From: Panaeolus papilionaceus
Lineage: Eukaryota > Basidiomycota > Agaricomycetes > Agaricales
DNA length: 64,000 nt
Reading direction: 5' to 3'
NCBI GenBank assembly: GCA_015501605.1
Contig: JADNRZ010000006.1
Coordinates: forward strand, 372,001-436,000
Below are positions 1 through 12,594 of this stretch, piece by piece. Position 1 is the stretch's first letter. Every line of letters starts with the position of its first letter. A model generated the notes under the pieces. It did no database searches. It worked only from the letters and a program-made list of their open reading frames with translations, and was not told the origin of the DNA. The position numbers and the translations under genes are program-made.

Positions 1-791
1 CCGTTTGAATTGGGCCAACTGGGCTGCATGTGTTTGGTTGTTCTGAATGAAAGTGAGCAATGAGAGGACAGAACTTTATCATTGATACGACCTTCTCAAT
101 AGACCTCCTCAGCACTCCAACCTCCCCCTCTTTCATTATCCGCGCTTCTTGCGTCTCTTGTAATTTGGCTTGCAGGCGGGCATACTCAGCACGCAGTTGG
201 GATATCTACATGAAAATCAATGAATTTTCCGACATAGAACGAGAAAAAAAAGAAAAATCAAACCTCATCCAAAGCTTTTGCCAGATGACCATCTTCCACT
301 TTCAATGAAGTCGGGGCGGTGTCGACATATTTGAATGACGAACTGCCAGTCCAAACAGTGGGAGGTACTGCTTGCAGGGGCCTCTGAGGAGGGGGTCGTG
401 AGGACACATGTTTTGGTAACGGAGTCAGCTTAGACAAGCGTGGAGCAGGAGTATGCACATGTGAAGTAGCATATTGCGCGTTGTTCAAATTGTGGACGTT
501 CTGCCCTTGTCGAGCTTGTTTGGAGGTTTGATTGGGGTGTAAATTCGATAGCCCATAGGTGCCATCACCTTGCAGAGAAATTTCTGGCAAAGACTCATCC
601 TCAACGATAGTTGTTTGGTTGACTGGGGCAGGTGACCAGCCTTGCTCGATCTTCAGACGCTTATTTGCAGGTTCATCCGATTTAGAATTGGATCCTTCAG
701 CGAAATACTGTTGTTCTTGTTGATCAAGAGCTGCCAGAGTCTGATCGTCAAAGACAATGTCGTCTACTATATAATCGTCGAAGTCGTCCAT
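1..791 (-). CDS. ATRIP/Rad26/Lcd1-type DNA damage checkpoint protein, 5' part only
   Basis: The gene starts at 791 and runs off the left edge. Exon 1 (791-264) encodes an acidic N-terminus beginning MDDFDDYIVDDIVFDD followed by a disordered Ser/Pro/Gln-rich stretch. Two GT-AG introns (263-206 and 91-24) lead into a heptad-rich coiled coil containing RAEYARLQAKLQ and KEGEVGVLRRSIEK, then AQLAQFK at the edge. An acidic start, a disordered linker and a coiled coil with a KEGE..(I/V)LR motif are the layout of fungal ATRIP homologues. In that family the coiled coil dimerises the protein and the complex brings the ATR/Mec1 kinase to RPA-coated single-stranded DNA in the nucleus. The family assignment is my recognition of this short region; the C-terminal ATR-binding part is outside the window. 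The gene is divergent from UPF2, with 213 bp between the starts. Confidence 0.55.
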
Positions 792-1004
792 AACGTTGAA
801 AAAATAGTTAGGGTGTAGATGGTAGCATATTATTTCATTGAGGCTGTAGGAGGAGATGAAGGTTTGGATTAAAGGGCTGTTTACATTTATTGACGCGTTC
901 TGAATCGCGATTAGGTAATAACATGGGTGTTTATTATTTCATGATTCTGTCAATGACTTGAATCTAGCGCTCATGCTCTGAGTTCTCCGAATTATCACTA
1001 TATC

Positions 1005-4000
1005 ATGGATACAGCACCAACAGTGCAATCGATACGCACTGAAGAAGAGCATAATCGTTTTCAGAAGAGACTAGCGCTTAAAGAGCTCAATGCATCCACA
1101 GTCATCCCAGGTAGAAATACTCTACACTCATTTGTAGAAGAATCTCATTTAACTGCGTCCTTCAGAAACCGCCAAGCTCGACTCTTCTCTTAAACGACAT
1201 ACTGCTTTTGTTAAAAGGATACGACAATCTCTAGCAATCGAAAATAGAGACCAAATTTTGAAAGATATCGACACACTCACCCTTGAGAAGTACATAGATG
1301 AGATTGCAGGGGCAATCACCGAGGGTCTCTCCCGATGCAAAACAGAGAAGGACATTTGGGGTGCTGTAGAAGTAAGATTACCCTTCAATTTGAGGTTCTT
1401 TTTCTGAATTGCGTCTAGGTCATATCTACATTGCATCGACGATTTCCAACCACATTCACCCCTGCCTTGGTAGCCAACCTCGGAACTGCGATCAGTGCAC
1501 CCCCTCGAACTACGTTAGCCAACATGTCCCAAGAACAGCGAGAAAAGGAAGATTCTGCTCGCGTTGTGCGTCAGCGTCCCGTTCTTCGTGTATGCTCGGA
1601 ATTGGCTCTCGTAGGCATAATTAAGGATGCACCAGATCGAAGCGGGGCCGAGTGGATCATGAAGGCCGTCAAAGACTTGGTAGGTCTATGCTTCAATCCA
1701 AGATACATATGTTCACTAAAGGCCGAATTACAAAGCTTTCAAATGATCCAAGCTTATCGTCTTTACCATTGTTAACAACATTTCTCAAGTCTTATTCTTG
1801 GCCATTTTTGGGTATCAGCCCTCCAACAGCTTCTAAGCAAATTTCAGCAGAAACCGAACCAGGCACATTGTCTGGTAGCCAGCAGCAGATGGAAACAGAA
1901 AATCTTCCCCAGGAAGAAGCTTCTGCTGAAGGGGAACAGTTGGTTGAACGAGATATCCGTGAGCGTTTCAGGCGTATGTGCGAAGGCTATTTCGAAAACG
2001 TATGCAAGAAGCTTGTCATAGAACATAAGGTACTCCCTCTATCGCAATGTTACGAAATCGAGATATTTATTCGTGTATAGCGGCTTCAAGAGCAGGACAG
2101 AAGAAATCATGAAGCATACATTCGGTCTGGAGAGATTTTCGAGGATCGTCAGCAAGCCTATGAGAAGATGACCAAGAGCTACGAGAAGTTGTTAGCAAGC
2201 TGCCAATCGTAAGCAAGTATTGAAAACCTATTCCAGAGCTAACAATATGCAGATTATCCGAATTTTTATACCTACCCCTCCCGACACTTCCAACTGCTTT
2301 ACAAAAGCCGGAATCAATTATCATAGGAGGATCTAACTCCAACCAACTGAATGGTGATTCGGAAGAAGTACTCGTTGCGGGAGGTAAATGGGAAGATGAA
2401 GAGGAACGACGCTTCTTTGAGGATGTCCAAGACCTTAGAGATTTCGTTCCAAGTAGCGTCATTGGTGTCGATGAGGAAAAAGAAGTGGGAGATGAACAAA
2501 AAGAAACGGAAGAAGATAGGTTGGAAAAAGAAAAAGCAGAGGTCCGCAAACTTGAAGCGGAGCTGGAGCAACTATCCTTTGATCCCAAGGAGACTCCTTC
2601 GACCGCCCAGAACCACGCTGAAGAGGAAGATGACAAGTAAATTTTATACCTCTTCTCTCTATCTCGTATCTCTCATATTGTTCCCAACAGCGGTCCTACT
2701 CCCACACCAGGGACTCCGAAAGCGGGGAGTCCTCCCATGTCTCCCCAATTGGCACCCCAAGGACCATCACAAATTCTCGCTGCTTTACTCGCGAGACTAC
2801 CCGACGCAACCAATCGAGCATTGGTTGATCAGGCTGCTATCGATTTTGCGTTTCTTAATTCTAAGGCCGCTCGAAAGAGACTAATCAAGGTTGGCTATAA
2901 CTCGCAGACTGGTAGCATTGCTGACCTGTGTGTTCAGTTTATGACCCAGGTCCCAAAAACGAGATTGGATCTCCTCCCTCACTACTCTAGGCTGATTGCT
3001 ACACTAAATCGATACATGCCAGATATTGGGACTGAAGTTGTCGCCCATGTTTGTCATCTAACCGCGCCTGATTTGATTTGACTCTTACGTGTAATATCAT
3101 CAGCTCGACGAAGAATTTCGTTATTTACAACGAAAGAAAAACGTGGTTAAGGAGTTGGCAGAAGTGCGCCTCAAGGTACGTAGGTTGTTTATTAGGTTTC
3201 GTCACCCTCCACTTATAATGGCTTAGAATATTACCTTTTTGGCCAACTTGACCAAGTTCCGCGTCGTGCCTCCGCATATCATTCTGCACATGTTCAAAGT
3301 CTGTTTGGACGACTTTTCCGGTACCAACATCGACAATATCGCATTATTGCTGGAGGGTTGCGGTAGGTTTCTACTGCGAAGCGACGATACTAAAGAGCGC
3401 TTTGGGACGATGGTACGCCGCTTGCCGTTTTCTTTAATTTTATCCGGGCTTCCTTTTGAGTTTTCATAGCTTGAACTCATGCGACGCAAACAATCCATGC
3501 AACACTTCGATCACCGCCAATTATTGCTGCTAGAGAATGCCTACTACCAGGTAGACCCTGTGTGTCGTCTGCATTCATGAACCAACGCTGAACCTCTGAC
3601 AGGCAAACCCCCCAGAACGTGCCCCTCGTCAGGAAAAGATCAGGACTCCCATGGAGCTCTTCATCCGCCATCTCATATACGATGTCCTTGCCAAGAGAAC
3701 CATCGACAAGGTGCTTAAGTTGATCCGCAAGCTTGATTGGGAGGACGAACAGGTCAAGCGGGTTCTACGCAAGGTTTTCACAAAGCCATGGAATATTAAA
3801 TACAGTAACATTGGGCTCCTTGCGATGCTTACATACGACCTACAGCGATACAGGCCTGCGTTTGCCATTGCAGTTGTTGATCAAGTTCTTGAAGACATCC
3901 GAAGAGGCCTGGAACAGAACGTATATAGCACTAACCAGAGAAGACTGGCAGCTGTGAAATATCTTGGAGAACTGTACATATATCGCCTTTTGAGTTCCAG

Positions 4001-5364
4001 CATTATCTTTGACACTCTGTGGTGTTTTGTAACGTTCGGACATCGTGAGTGTCGACTTAATTAACCCAGTACCCTGTTTAAACCTCTCACAGCGGATGGC
4101 AGACCCATCCCACATCAAGCCGTGCCTCTTGACATGCCAGATGATTTCTTCCGCATAAGGCTCATATGTGTTCTCCTCGATACGTGTGGAATGTGTTTTG
4201 ATCGTGGAACGCAGAAGAAGAAGTTGGACAACTTTTTGATATTTTTGCAAGTGAGCCTATGCCTTTATCATCTTCCTATGATTTGGTACTTAGCCCTTTC
4301 CCCAGTACTATGTTCTTTGCAAAGAACCTCTTCCGATGGATGTCGACTTCATGCTCTCGGACTCCCTGGAGGTCGGGGTTTGTTCACATTTTTCATGACT
4401 CCTGCTCACATCATCTGTATCGTCAGGCTGTGCGACCCAAGCTCGAAGTTGCCAAAACATTAGAACAAGCCGCGATTACTGTAGATGAAATGTTCAGTCT
4501 TGCATTTCAGAATAGTGGTAAGGGAGATCCTGATGATGCGTCAATTTCTTACAAATATACCTTGGCAGCAGCCGAAGACAGCGGAGGTGACAGCGACGAA
4601 GAGACGCAGCGACGCGAAGAGGAAGACCGCGAGGATGGTGAAGAGGGGGATGACGGCAACGATTCTGGGGAGCCAAATTCGCCAGTGAGCATCCCGCTAT
4701 TTTCTAATGTATCCTCGTGTTAAGCGGCGAATATCCAGTTGGGCGATCGACCCGTATCACCGGACCAGGATGTCGTTTTGTCGGTCAGCAACAGCCACCA
4801 GGAATACTTGGGCCCATCAGCAGAAGCTGAAGCAGATTTTGCCAAAGAACTTGCAAAGATGGTTACTGATACCTCAGCAGAGTCTCGCAAAGTGGACAAA
4901 AAGACTGCTCTCGCCTTGTGGGACTCAGCAGTTTTGCCTCCAGCAGTTCGCAAGAAAAAGTTGGACGATAAAGAAGATGCGGACGACGAAGGCGAAGAGG
5001 GCGATAATGGGATGATGACTTTTACTGTCATCACCAAGCGAGGAAACAAACAAAATGTGCTATCCCTCACCCTTTGAGTTATGTTGCTGAAACTGATCGA
5101 GTAACTGCGTAGGCTCGTCAACTTGCAGTTCCAGCTGCTTCCGCACTAGCTGTGCATACTCGTTCCGCACAACTTCAAGACAAGGTTGAACAGCAACACC
5201 TGAAGCGCCTCGTCCTGGATTATGAACAGAGAGAAGAAGCGGAAGAGCTTAAAGGTGCGCAATAAACACTGTTTGAATCAAACCCTTGAACTAACATATG
5301 CACATGTGCAGCTCTTGAAAATCGTCACCGCTCCGCAGCGATCAAGATTCGTTATGTGGGCTAA
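1005..5364 (+). CDS. UPF2: UPF2/NMD2, nonsense-mediated mRNA decay factor
   Basis: UPF2 bridges UPF1 and UPF3 in cytoplasmic nonsense-mediated decay. The coding sequence starts at 1005 (MDTAPTVQSIRTEEEH) and is broken by at least a dozen short introns. Spliced exons give a first MIF4G-type domain (roughly 1200-2220), a second with LARLPDATNRALVDQ (about 2740-3550), and a third with PMELFIRHLIYDVLAKRTID and KLDWEDEQVKRVLRKVF (about 3620-4490). An acidic EEDREDGEEGDDG region follows at about 4600. The C-terminal UPF1-binding part shows FTVITKRGNKQ near 5020-5060. Three MIF4G domains plus an acidic region and this tail are diagnostic. Following the frame, the protein stops at 5364 (IKIRYVG). A second open stretch reading FREGLRRARINAQKQQ ends at 5473 and may be the true or alternative C-terminus, so the 3' end is uncertain. 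Confidence 0.93.
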
Positions 5365-6296
5365 GTAAGGGTATAGGTTCCGAGAAGGCTTGAGACGAGC
5401 AAGAATCAACGCCCAGAAACAGCAAGAATCATTCGCTGTAAGCAAGCTGAATTCTGGAGGCCGATTTCCTTGAGGCATGGAGGCGTGGAAATGGTGCTGA
5501 TGTACCGTCCTTGCTTTAAAAAGTGGTTCTGCGGACACCTTGAATCACATTGTGCAAGCAAGACATCCCAAGGTTATCGGTGCTCCATTTTGACATCATT
5601 CGATTTCTCCCGGCTCAACGAGGTGGCTTCTATGGGCGCCATTCATTATATAGATACGATAAATCTCATCGGACTCCGCTGTCCCACTCGGACATTAACC
5701 AGTCTAACATCCCAGGGTTGATCAAAGTTACCAATATGTATGTATTAGCAGAATGATCATCGTGTTTCCTACCACTGTACAGTGTGACAACCGCAAATGA
5801 GACATGCTGTACATAACGCGTCGTTGATTGGTTATGATCTCCTGCGGCAACAAGGTGAGGTATGTTGGTGACTCTAACTTGAGCAATATTGGATCCATTT
5901 GTTAGTTCTATTGTCTTGATTTTGTTAGAGGTTTGCAACCTTTAAAATTTGCTCCACACAAGCTCCTGCTGTATTTATAGTGCTTATGATAACGTAGATG
6001 AGTAAAAGCAACAACCGGGGATTATAGACCGCTGATATATGGTTGAATAGCCTTTGGACTTGTTTAAAAATGAAGAGAGCGACGGGTAAGGATGTTATGT
6101 AGTATGCAACGTGACAATACATTTGTTCGGCTGTGTTATGTTCCTTGACGATATTCTTGGCATTTGGGGTTGTTGATCAAAGGTTTATAAGGGGGTGGGT
6201 AACGATGGCCGCATTCCCCTTCTTTCTCTTTCGTTCATCTTTTATAAATTCTTAGAGTATACAATCATATCCCCAATCTTTCTTCTAACGACAACC
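5365..6296. other. Intergenic: UPF2 3' flank and promoter of the secreted-protein gene
   Basis: No convincing gene. The first ~110 bp may still be UPF2 coding sequence (alternative C-terminus to 5473). The remainder is AT-rich. A TTTATAA box at 6184-6190 lies about 110 bp upstream of the next start codon and a pyrimidine-rich stretch follows it, which fits a TATA-type promoter for the gene at 6297. Confidence 0.5.
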
Positions 6297-7255
6297 ATGT
6301 TCCGCACTCTCACTTTCACTGCTCTCATTGCTTATGCTTCTGCACAATCGTCCGTTTTATTACTCGCTTCAATATAATTTATTTATCTGATTTATTTTAG
6401 CCTTTCACAACAGTGCACCTCAACCCTCACTGCCATCGCTGGAAATCCTGATGCTGCTTCATGCCTGAGCCCAACTTCTCTTCTACCTCTTCTCACTGGA
6501 GGATCCAATAACTCCGTGGTCCCGACCATCAACACTTGGTTAACTAGCATTTGCGGTGCTCCTGCTTGCAGCAATGACACACTCGCAGCAGTTGTGAAGA
6601 ATGCCACGGAAGGTTGTTCGACAGAGTTGAGCGCATTTGGTTTCAATTCCAACCTCACTCCCTCTATTACTGGACTGGTCCAGCAATACTACCCTACCGT
6701 TCGCAAGGTTGTTTGCTTGAAGGAGTATGTCTGAAATTTTACCATTTTTTCCTTTATTAGCTTGACTAACGACCACCGATTAGTGGTGACAACAACTGCA
6801 TTGTCAAAACTTTGGGCGACGTGGAGAGCACTTTTGGTCCCCTCAGTCTTCAAAATATCGTGAAGCTTGTTGCCAACCCTCCAAACGACCTACCTGCCAA
6901 CATTACCTGCACAAACTGCATCAAGGCTGCTTACACTGTTGTTGCACAGGATATCCCTGCTCTCGTCTCTGACACTGCTCCTGCTCTGCAGCAGCAATGC
7001 GGTGCTGATTTCACTGGTATGACCCATGTCGTGTCAATCTCACATCCGTCACTGACTATTCCTGGCATGATTTTAGATGGACAGACCCCCACCGGCATTT
7101 CGCAGAGCGCCAACACCAACGCCGCATCTTCTTCACCTCCTCCATCGAACGGTGCTGCTCTCAGCACTTTCGCCTCGACTAACAGCGGACTCGTTGGCGG
7201 TCTTGCTGCTTCGGGCTTTGTTGCCGTCGCAACCTTCTTCTCTCTTCTGGCTTAA
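6297..7255 (+). CDS. Secreted Cys-rich protein with GPI-anchor-type C-terminus
   Basis: Exon 1 encodes a signal peptide (MFRTLTFTALIAYASAQ) cut by an intron right after the predicted cleavage region. Three further exons give a mature domain with ten cysteines, several N-glycosylation sequons (for example NNS, NDT, NAT, NIT) and spacing such as QQC, ASC, SIC, PAC, EGC, VVC, NNC, ITC, TNC, QQC. A Ser/Pro/Ala-rich linker follows (SSSPPPSNGAA), then a small-residue site (TNSGLVGG) and a hydrophobic tail ending in FFSLLA. That order is the standard signal for GPI anchoring at the plasma membrane or cell wall. The protein resembles a family of basidiomycete cell-surface proteins of unknown function. 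No catalytic motif is visible. The TATA box upstream suggests regulated or strong expression. Confidence 0.8.
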
Positions 7256-7785
7256 GAGGACACTGAATCACGAAATAGTTTGGACTTGATGCCTTGCTAA
7301 CAGAGGCGGACTTTACATACATCTCAATCATACTTATAACCTTTGCTTCAGTAGTTGGCTTTCGCTACCTCCTGGATTTTCACTAATACCATGATAATCT
7401 GCTTGCCAATCGACCTCCCAACAATATTGTGCGCACCACAGAACCGAGTTATCAAAGGTTATAAAACAACAATTAAATACAGAGAATTTGCATTGCGAGT
7501 TTTACGGAGCGATAGTTCGCCCATCTTCGTTATCCGTTGATGCACTGCCAACAGTCAGACTGCCCACACGTTTCTTTCTTTTCTTGGTCTACAGGATACA
7601 ATCTATAGCCCTTACATGTAATTACATATCCAGAGAGCAAGTAACACTTGGTCACTGACATTGCTCTTCTCAGAACATATAAGTGCCGAGAATGGGAAAA
7701 AATTACCGCATAAGGTGATTTTGGACTGATCAGTTTTTACGACTGCACAGAAGTGAAATATCACTGTTCAAAGTTGTGGTGCTGC
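7256..7785. other. Intergenic, 3' flank of the GPI-protein gene
   Basis: AT-rich DNA without a supported gene. It carries the 3'UTR of the upstream gene. Its last eight bases (7778-7785, GGTGCTGC) are the left target-site duplication of the adjacent mobile element. Confidence 0.5.
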
Positions 7786-8763
7786 TAGTGTTGCCGTCGA
7801 GTCGAACGAGTCGAGTCGAGTTGCCAAATTCGTTTAACTCGTTTGTTCGAGTTTATCGAGTTGGTCAGCTCGAGTTAAACGAATTACTCCTTTATTTTCT
7901 CTCACCACACATGTGACCCCGTTCAGCCAATCGGATCCATAGATTTCATCATGTCAATACTATGCCCAATTGCTAATTGCTGCGTTATTCATTCAAACTC
8001 TCATTTTCTCTCATTTCCCCAGATCTGGACTCTGGAGGCACCTGAATAATGGGATGGATAGCTTTATTTTAAACTTCTGGTAGTTTGGTACCATTGGTCA
8101 GCATACTAACGTAGTCAGCCCTATGCTGCGATGCACGCACACAGCGTGAACCTAAAGAGAATATTTGACTGACACTGATGCAGCCTCCGCATTATCAGTA
8201 GCGAGCTGAACATGGGCTTTCTATCGTTGCAATACAGTGGCATTGGCTCGCAAAAGCACGCAGGGCATCAGAGATTCTAATCCCAAGATGGGAGGCATCC
8301 CATTTGATCAATGTCATGAATGAACACTTGAGCAAGCTACACCAGTTCAAAGTCTTGACCCAGTGGTGATGACCTAACGCAGCAACATGAATTTTCGTTC
8401 AAGCCAAATAAGAGGTCTGAGCATCATCACATAGCACTCAATTGCGTCCTCAAAAAATCCATCCCCAAGGTTAAGTATTGTCGAAACTAAAAGATGAAAA
8501 TCGGGTGATTGTATTGTCTAACTATTTTTCAAACCCATTATTTACATACAACCTGGACGACGGCATGGGAAGCGTTCTGATGCTTTTCACTATGAGTCGC
8601 AGTTATTGGTGATGGGAAAGCAGTCACATGTGTCGTGTGCAAACTCTTTCCGAACTCGTTTAGCTCTCGAGTTTAACTCGTTTCAATCGAACTAAACGAG
8701 CTGTCAAACTCGATACAACTCGACTCGTTTATTCGAGTTCAACTCGACTCGACAACAACACTA
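7786..8763. mobile_element. Non-autonomous hAT-type element (MITE), 978 bp
   Basis: The element begins TAGTGTTG (7786-7793) and ends with the exact inverted complement CAACACTA (8756-8763). It is flanked on both sides by the identical 8-bp sequence GGTGCTGC (7778-7785 and 8764-8771), an apparent target-site duplication. Inside each terminus, about 90-110 bp are packed with GTCGAGT/ACTCGAC and CGTTTAACTCG/CGAGTTAAACG motifs in both orientations, so the ends form long imperfect inverted repeats. An 8-bp duplication and a YAGNGTTG-like terminus are hallmarks of the hAT superfamily, and subterminal motif clusters are typical transposase-binding sites. The interior has no open reading frame of useful length, so it would depend on a transposase elsewhere. 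The perfect duplication suggests a fairly recent insertion. It sits about 400 bp upstream of the next gene. Confidence 0.85.
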
Positions 8764-8771
8764 GGTGCTGC

Positions 8772-9159
8772 TGAAAATCTACGATGGGTTTGTTAATATC
8801 CTGATTTTTTGTTTCGATTGTTTCTTTCTTTTCCAATTCAAACAACGTCTGTTGAACAAGTATTCCTTTTCTGGTTGGCAATTTGTGTTGCTCAGAAATT
8901 CAGAATTACCTTTTATGGTAAACGAGGTCTGGCTGCCTCGAGTCTTTTGGTCCATACACTTCCTCTTACTACTACAGCCTCACTGTTCAATCCCTTGTAG
9001 ACCGCAACATATTTAACATTCTGGATATCTACTGGTAGCCTCCGTTCTAGTTCTTGTGGTTGCATTGGGGCTTCTACAGTTCTATAACAACGTACTACGG
9101 CACACAAACACCCTCCAGGCTCATTGCCATTGCTTGGACTCATTCACTACAGATCTGTC
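8772..9159. other. Intergenic, presumed promoter and 5'UTR of the gene at 9160
   Basis: Pyrimidine-rich plus strand without a supported gene. The first open ATG in frame with the downstream gene is at 9124, but the one at 9160 was preferred because its product start (MSQSTSGLP) looks more like a normal N-terminus. Confidence 0.4.
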
Positions 9160-12100
9160 ATGTCTCAATCAACATCTGGTCTTCCCATGCAAAGTGGCCC
9201 AATTCCAGTCAGGATACCCAGCGCCAGCGGAGTTTTAGGGACATCGAGTGCCGCAATACTTGCCGCAGCTGGTCCTTCACACTTTGACACTACGATCGGT
9301 CGGGGGAGAGAGCGGAAAGGCAGCGATGCCTCAGAATCGTACGTTCTCTGGCTTGGAGCCTAGAAACACACTATATATAAACTAACTTGTGATTCTAACA
9401 GGAGTGGGACCTCGTCTAGGGTAAAAACGCGTGTGAGTGCTCCTTCGGCCTTCAACTTTTTCAATGCAACCAATTACATTGCTTTTGCGTATAGTGTCCA
9501 ACTCGCGGAATCTCAGCCAACCTTTCCAACTCAGATGACTCTGACTCTGACGCGGATTCGAATCCTCGCCATAAACCTTCACAGGCCATACCACCGTTGG
9601 AATTGCCAGGTCGAGAAGTATCTCCGCCAACCGACAGACCCCTAATCCGCCAAGCTGTGGCATTTCAATCAGTGCAGCCTGCGGTCGTAAACATTAGTAC
9701 ATACGAAGCATCGCCCGTTGCCCCACAAACAAAAAAGAAACCTGTATTTCTGCCCGGTCAAGCGCCGACTGGCACAGGAAAAAAGTCACGAGGTAGACGC
9801 GGTGCAGCTTCAACGGCTGAAGCACGAGAAGCACTGCAGGCACAACAGAACGGTGAAGCTCTTGCCCAACCTGGTCCAACTGTCACGGATGGGACGACAG
9901 CGACGGGTCGGACAAGAAAGCAGGGAGCTTATCCCGGCCAAGCAAGATTTCGCTTATCCGAGATGGCTGCCGACACGACACCTAGACCATCGCGACAGCG
10001 CAAAAATGCTGCAGGCAGTATTGCTAGCGCTACAACACCCACAACCTCCACGAAGACCACACCATCCTCTGGCTTAATTTATACGCCGTTGAAACCGGGA
10101 AAGGGGAAAGAAAGAGATACAAGTATCATGAATGGGGGCCTCGGAAGAATGAGATTGAAGATGGGTCACCAAACCGCCCACGCCTCCAGTTCTGCTTCTG
10201 ATACAAATCGTGTCGACAATTACCCTCCCGCTGGGTATGTGCACGCAGATGCGGGACTGAGATTGAACCACGAAATGTCAAGTCAGCACACTAGAAGTTA
10301 TTCTGGAAGTAGTACTGGTCCCCTCATACCAGCCAGCGGTAGTTCCACAAATCATATTGCACCTCATAAGCCCCCAAGCAGTTATTATAGACGAGATTAC
10401 GACAGTGGCGCAGAGATCCTAGACCTCACAGAGCAGCGGGATTCGGAAACGCCTCCACCGCCCCTCCTAATGCCCGCATCGACGGCACCCTCTCCTAGCG
10501 TACGGTCATCCAATGACACACATACCCGATCTCGTGCTTCACAGCCCAGCTCTCACCCCTACGATGGTCATCGAGATTCACGAAAATTGAAAGTAGTAGC
10601 AGATGACAACCGGTTGCCTCACCCTGCGAGTTCACATTCCGGTAATGCTTCTCCGCGAACTATATCCTATCCTCCTGCTTCGCCACCACCGCTATCTCAG
10701 CCTCTACCTGGCGGGGGAAAACCTCGATCCGAAATGGACAACTCCTCTCCTAGCTCTCCTGGCCCAAATTCCCGTAAGCATAACCTTGCCTCAATTTATT
10801 GTACGTGTCGGCTAATGCCACGTTAACCAGCGGAGCTCCAGATCCGCGGAAAACCTAGAACGGTCACCGTCTATATAAGTGACTTCCGCACAGGGCAGCT
10901 CGATGAACAACTTGTGGAGGTGAAACTGTCGTTGGCTCCTTGTTCCTCACCTCAGGAAGGCTTTTGGGCAGATGCTAATGATCTCGTATGTATAAGCTTG
11001 TTGATGGATACACCTTGCGGGGCTGATCCAAGTCATAGTGCCAGAGCATTCAATCATCACCCAGTAGAATTGATGGTCAGTATACTGTGTGTGACTCTGA
11101 TGAAAACTTCTGAAGCCGTATCCACAGGTCCTGCTAAAGCATTTACCATGCGAGGATCAGCTAGGCAAATTATCTTGCGGGTTTCTCGCAGCAATGTCGA
11201 TGAATTTATGCATGCCAAAGTCCTCGTTCAAAAGGATAGGTCAATAAACCTAACGGTTGAATTGGTGGGTCATTTTGTCCATTACTGTTTCTATTGATTC
11301 TTAAACCTTTAAAAATAAGTTGCAACCAGTAGGTAGCTTACCATTGCCCCCTCCACGACCAACTTCACCCTATGGCGGTCGGTATGACATTTACGATCGT
11401 CATTCAGATCGTATGGACGTCGATCCGCGACGCTATGGTCACGGTCCATCACCAAACTCGCGTTATTATCATCGGAAGCGACCTTCTTCTCCATCCTTTG
11501 ACAATTTTGATGGTTACTCTAATCAGCCTTCTTCTAGTCAATATTCATCCAATAAAGCCCCACGAAATGACTACGACTGGGACATGGCGCCCCGTCGACC
11601 ACCCTCAGATTACCATGGTCCTCGATCCCCAAGTCCACGATACGGTGCGCGCGATGACCCCATGGATGTTGACCATAGCTCCAGGAGGAGGCATGGTGCT
11701 CAGCATGGCTACCCTTCTCCCCGTGAATCTAATCATCGATCCCGCGATGCAGTATACGCTCCTCGAAACCGAGCAACTACCAGACCAAGGATCAGACAAT
11801 ATCTCACGCATCGGAGCCATACGCCTAGCCGTGAGGCTTCCCCAGAGCCACTAGAGACATTTAGGAGGTACCCAGTCTCCGGAATGCACAATCCCAACGA
11901 ACAGCGCCGAGGCCACCTCACCCCAGATCCCATGAATGGTTCACGTCGTAGTGCCAGCCCTGCCGAAAGCTCCGACGGTGGAAGCTCTCTTGACGAGGCC
12001 GATCCATTTATGGGTTCAATCATCAAGATTCTTCAGCAAGATCGCAAGCTGTGGGACGAATTTTACGCAGAATCAACATGGAGCCTTCCTCCAGCTCAGC

Positions 12101-12594
12101 ATTTAATAAAGAAGTACGACATCTTGCAGAAGCTGTTACAAAAGTACAGTGCCACGAAGGTGCCTGGTTATGAGGTCTTAATGGAGGAAAAATATATTCT
12201 GCAGATCATGTGGAGTAGTTTTCGCTCAAAGCGGGGGAGGGCTAGGCTTATGGATGAGTTAAAGGAGGCAATTGGTCTTGTTGAGCTATATGGGCCAAAC
12301 GGAACGCGAAAGGAGGTAGCCGAAGTTGTAAGACTATTATCAGAGGGGAATCCTGCCAAAACCTTCGACCAGCTTGCAGTTGTTCGCAAAAATTTGCTAG
12401 CAACACTTCGCCGAGTCCATCAAGAATGGGAGAACAGACACCAGAATTTGGAAATGCGAGATCACCAGCACTCTCAGGAGGATCTTTCAAGACCTACTTC
12501 ATCGCAGTCGATTGTTCTACAAGCTGATGGTACAGCCAACACAGGTGACAGCGATCCAGTCAAGAGCGCAGGACCGATTTCTCTGAGCTCTTGA
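9160..12594 (+). CDS. Large, mostly disordered protein of unknown function
   Basis: I do not recognise a named family. The gene reads through about six introns. The first ~550 residues are low complexity, rich in Ser, Pro, Thr and basic residues, with TKKKPVFLPGQAPTGTGKKS and GRKSRGRR-like patches. A compact segment at about 10830-11260 (RTVTVYISDFRTGQLDEQLV, then RQIILRVSRSNVDEFMHAKV) looks folded, with alternating hydrophobic residues. A second disordered stretch (Arg/Ser/Tyr/Asp-rich, 11380-11990) contains many SPR, RSP and YD dipeptides. The C-terminal ~190 residues (from SLDEADPFMGSIIKILQQDR) are helical and include LWDEFYAESTWSLPPAQHLI and repeated Lys/Leu heptads. Composition suggests a nuclear, RNA- or chromatin-associated role, but that is inference only. 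Confidence 0.7.
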
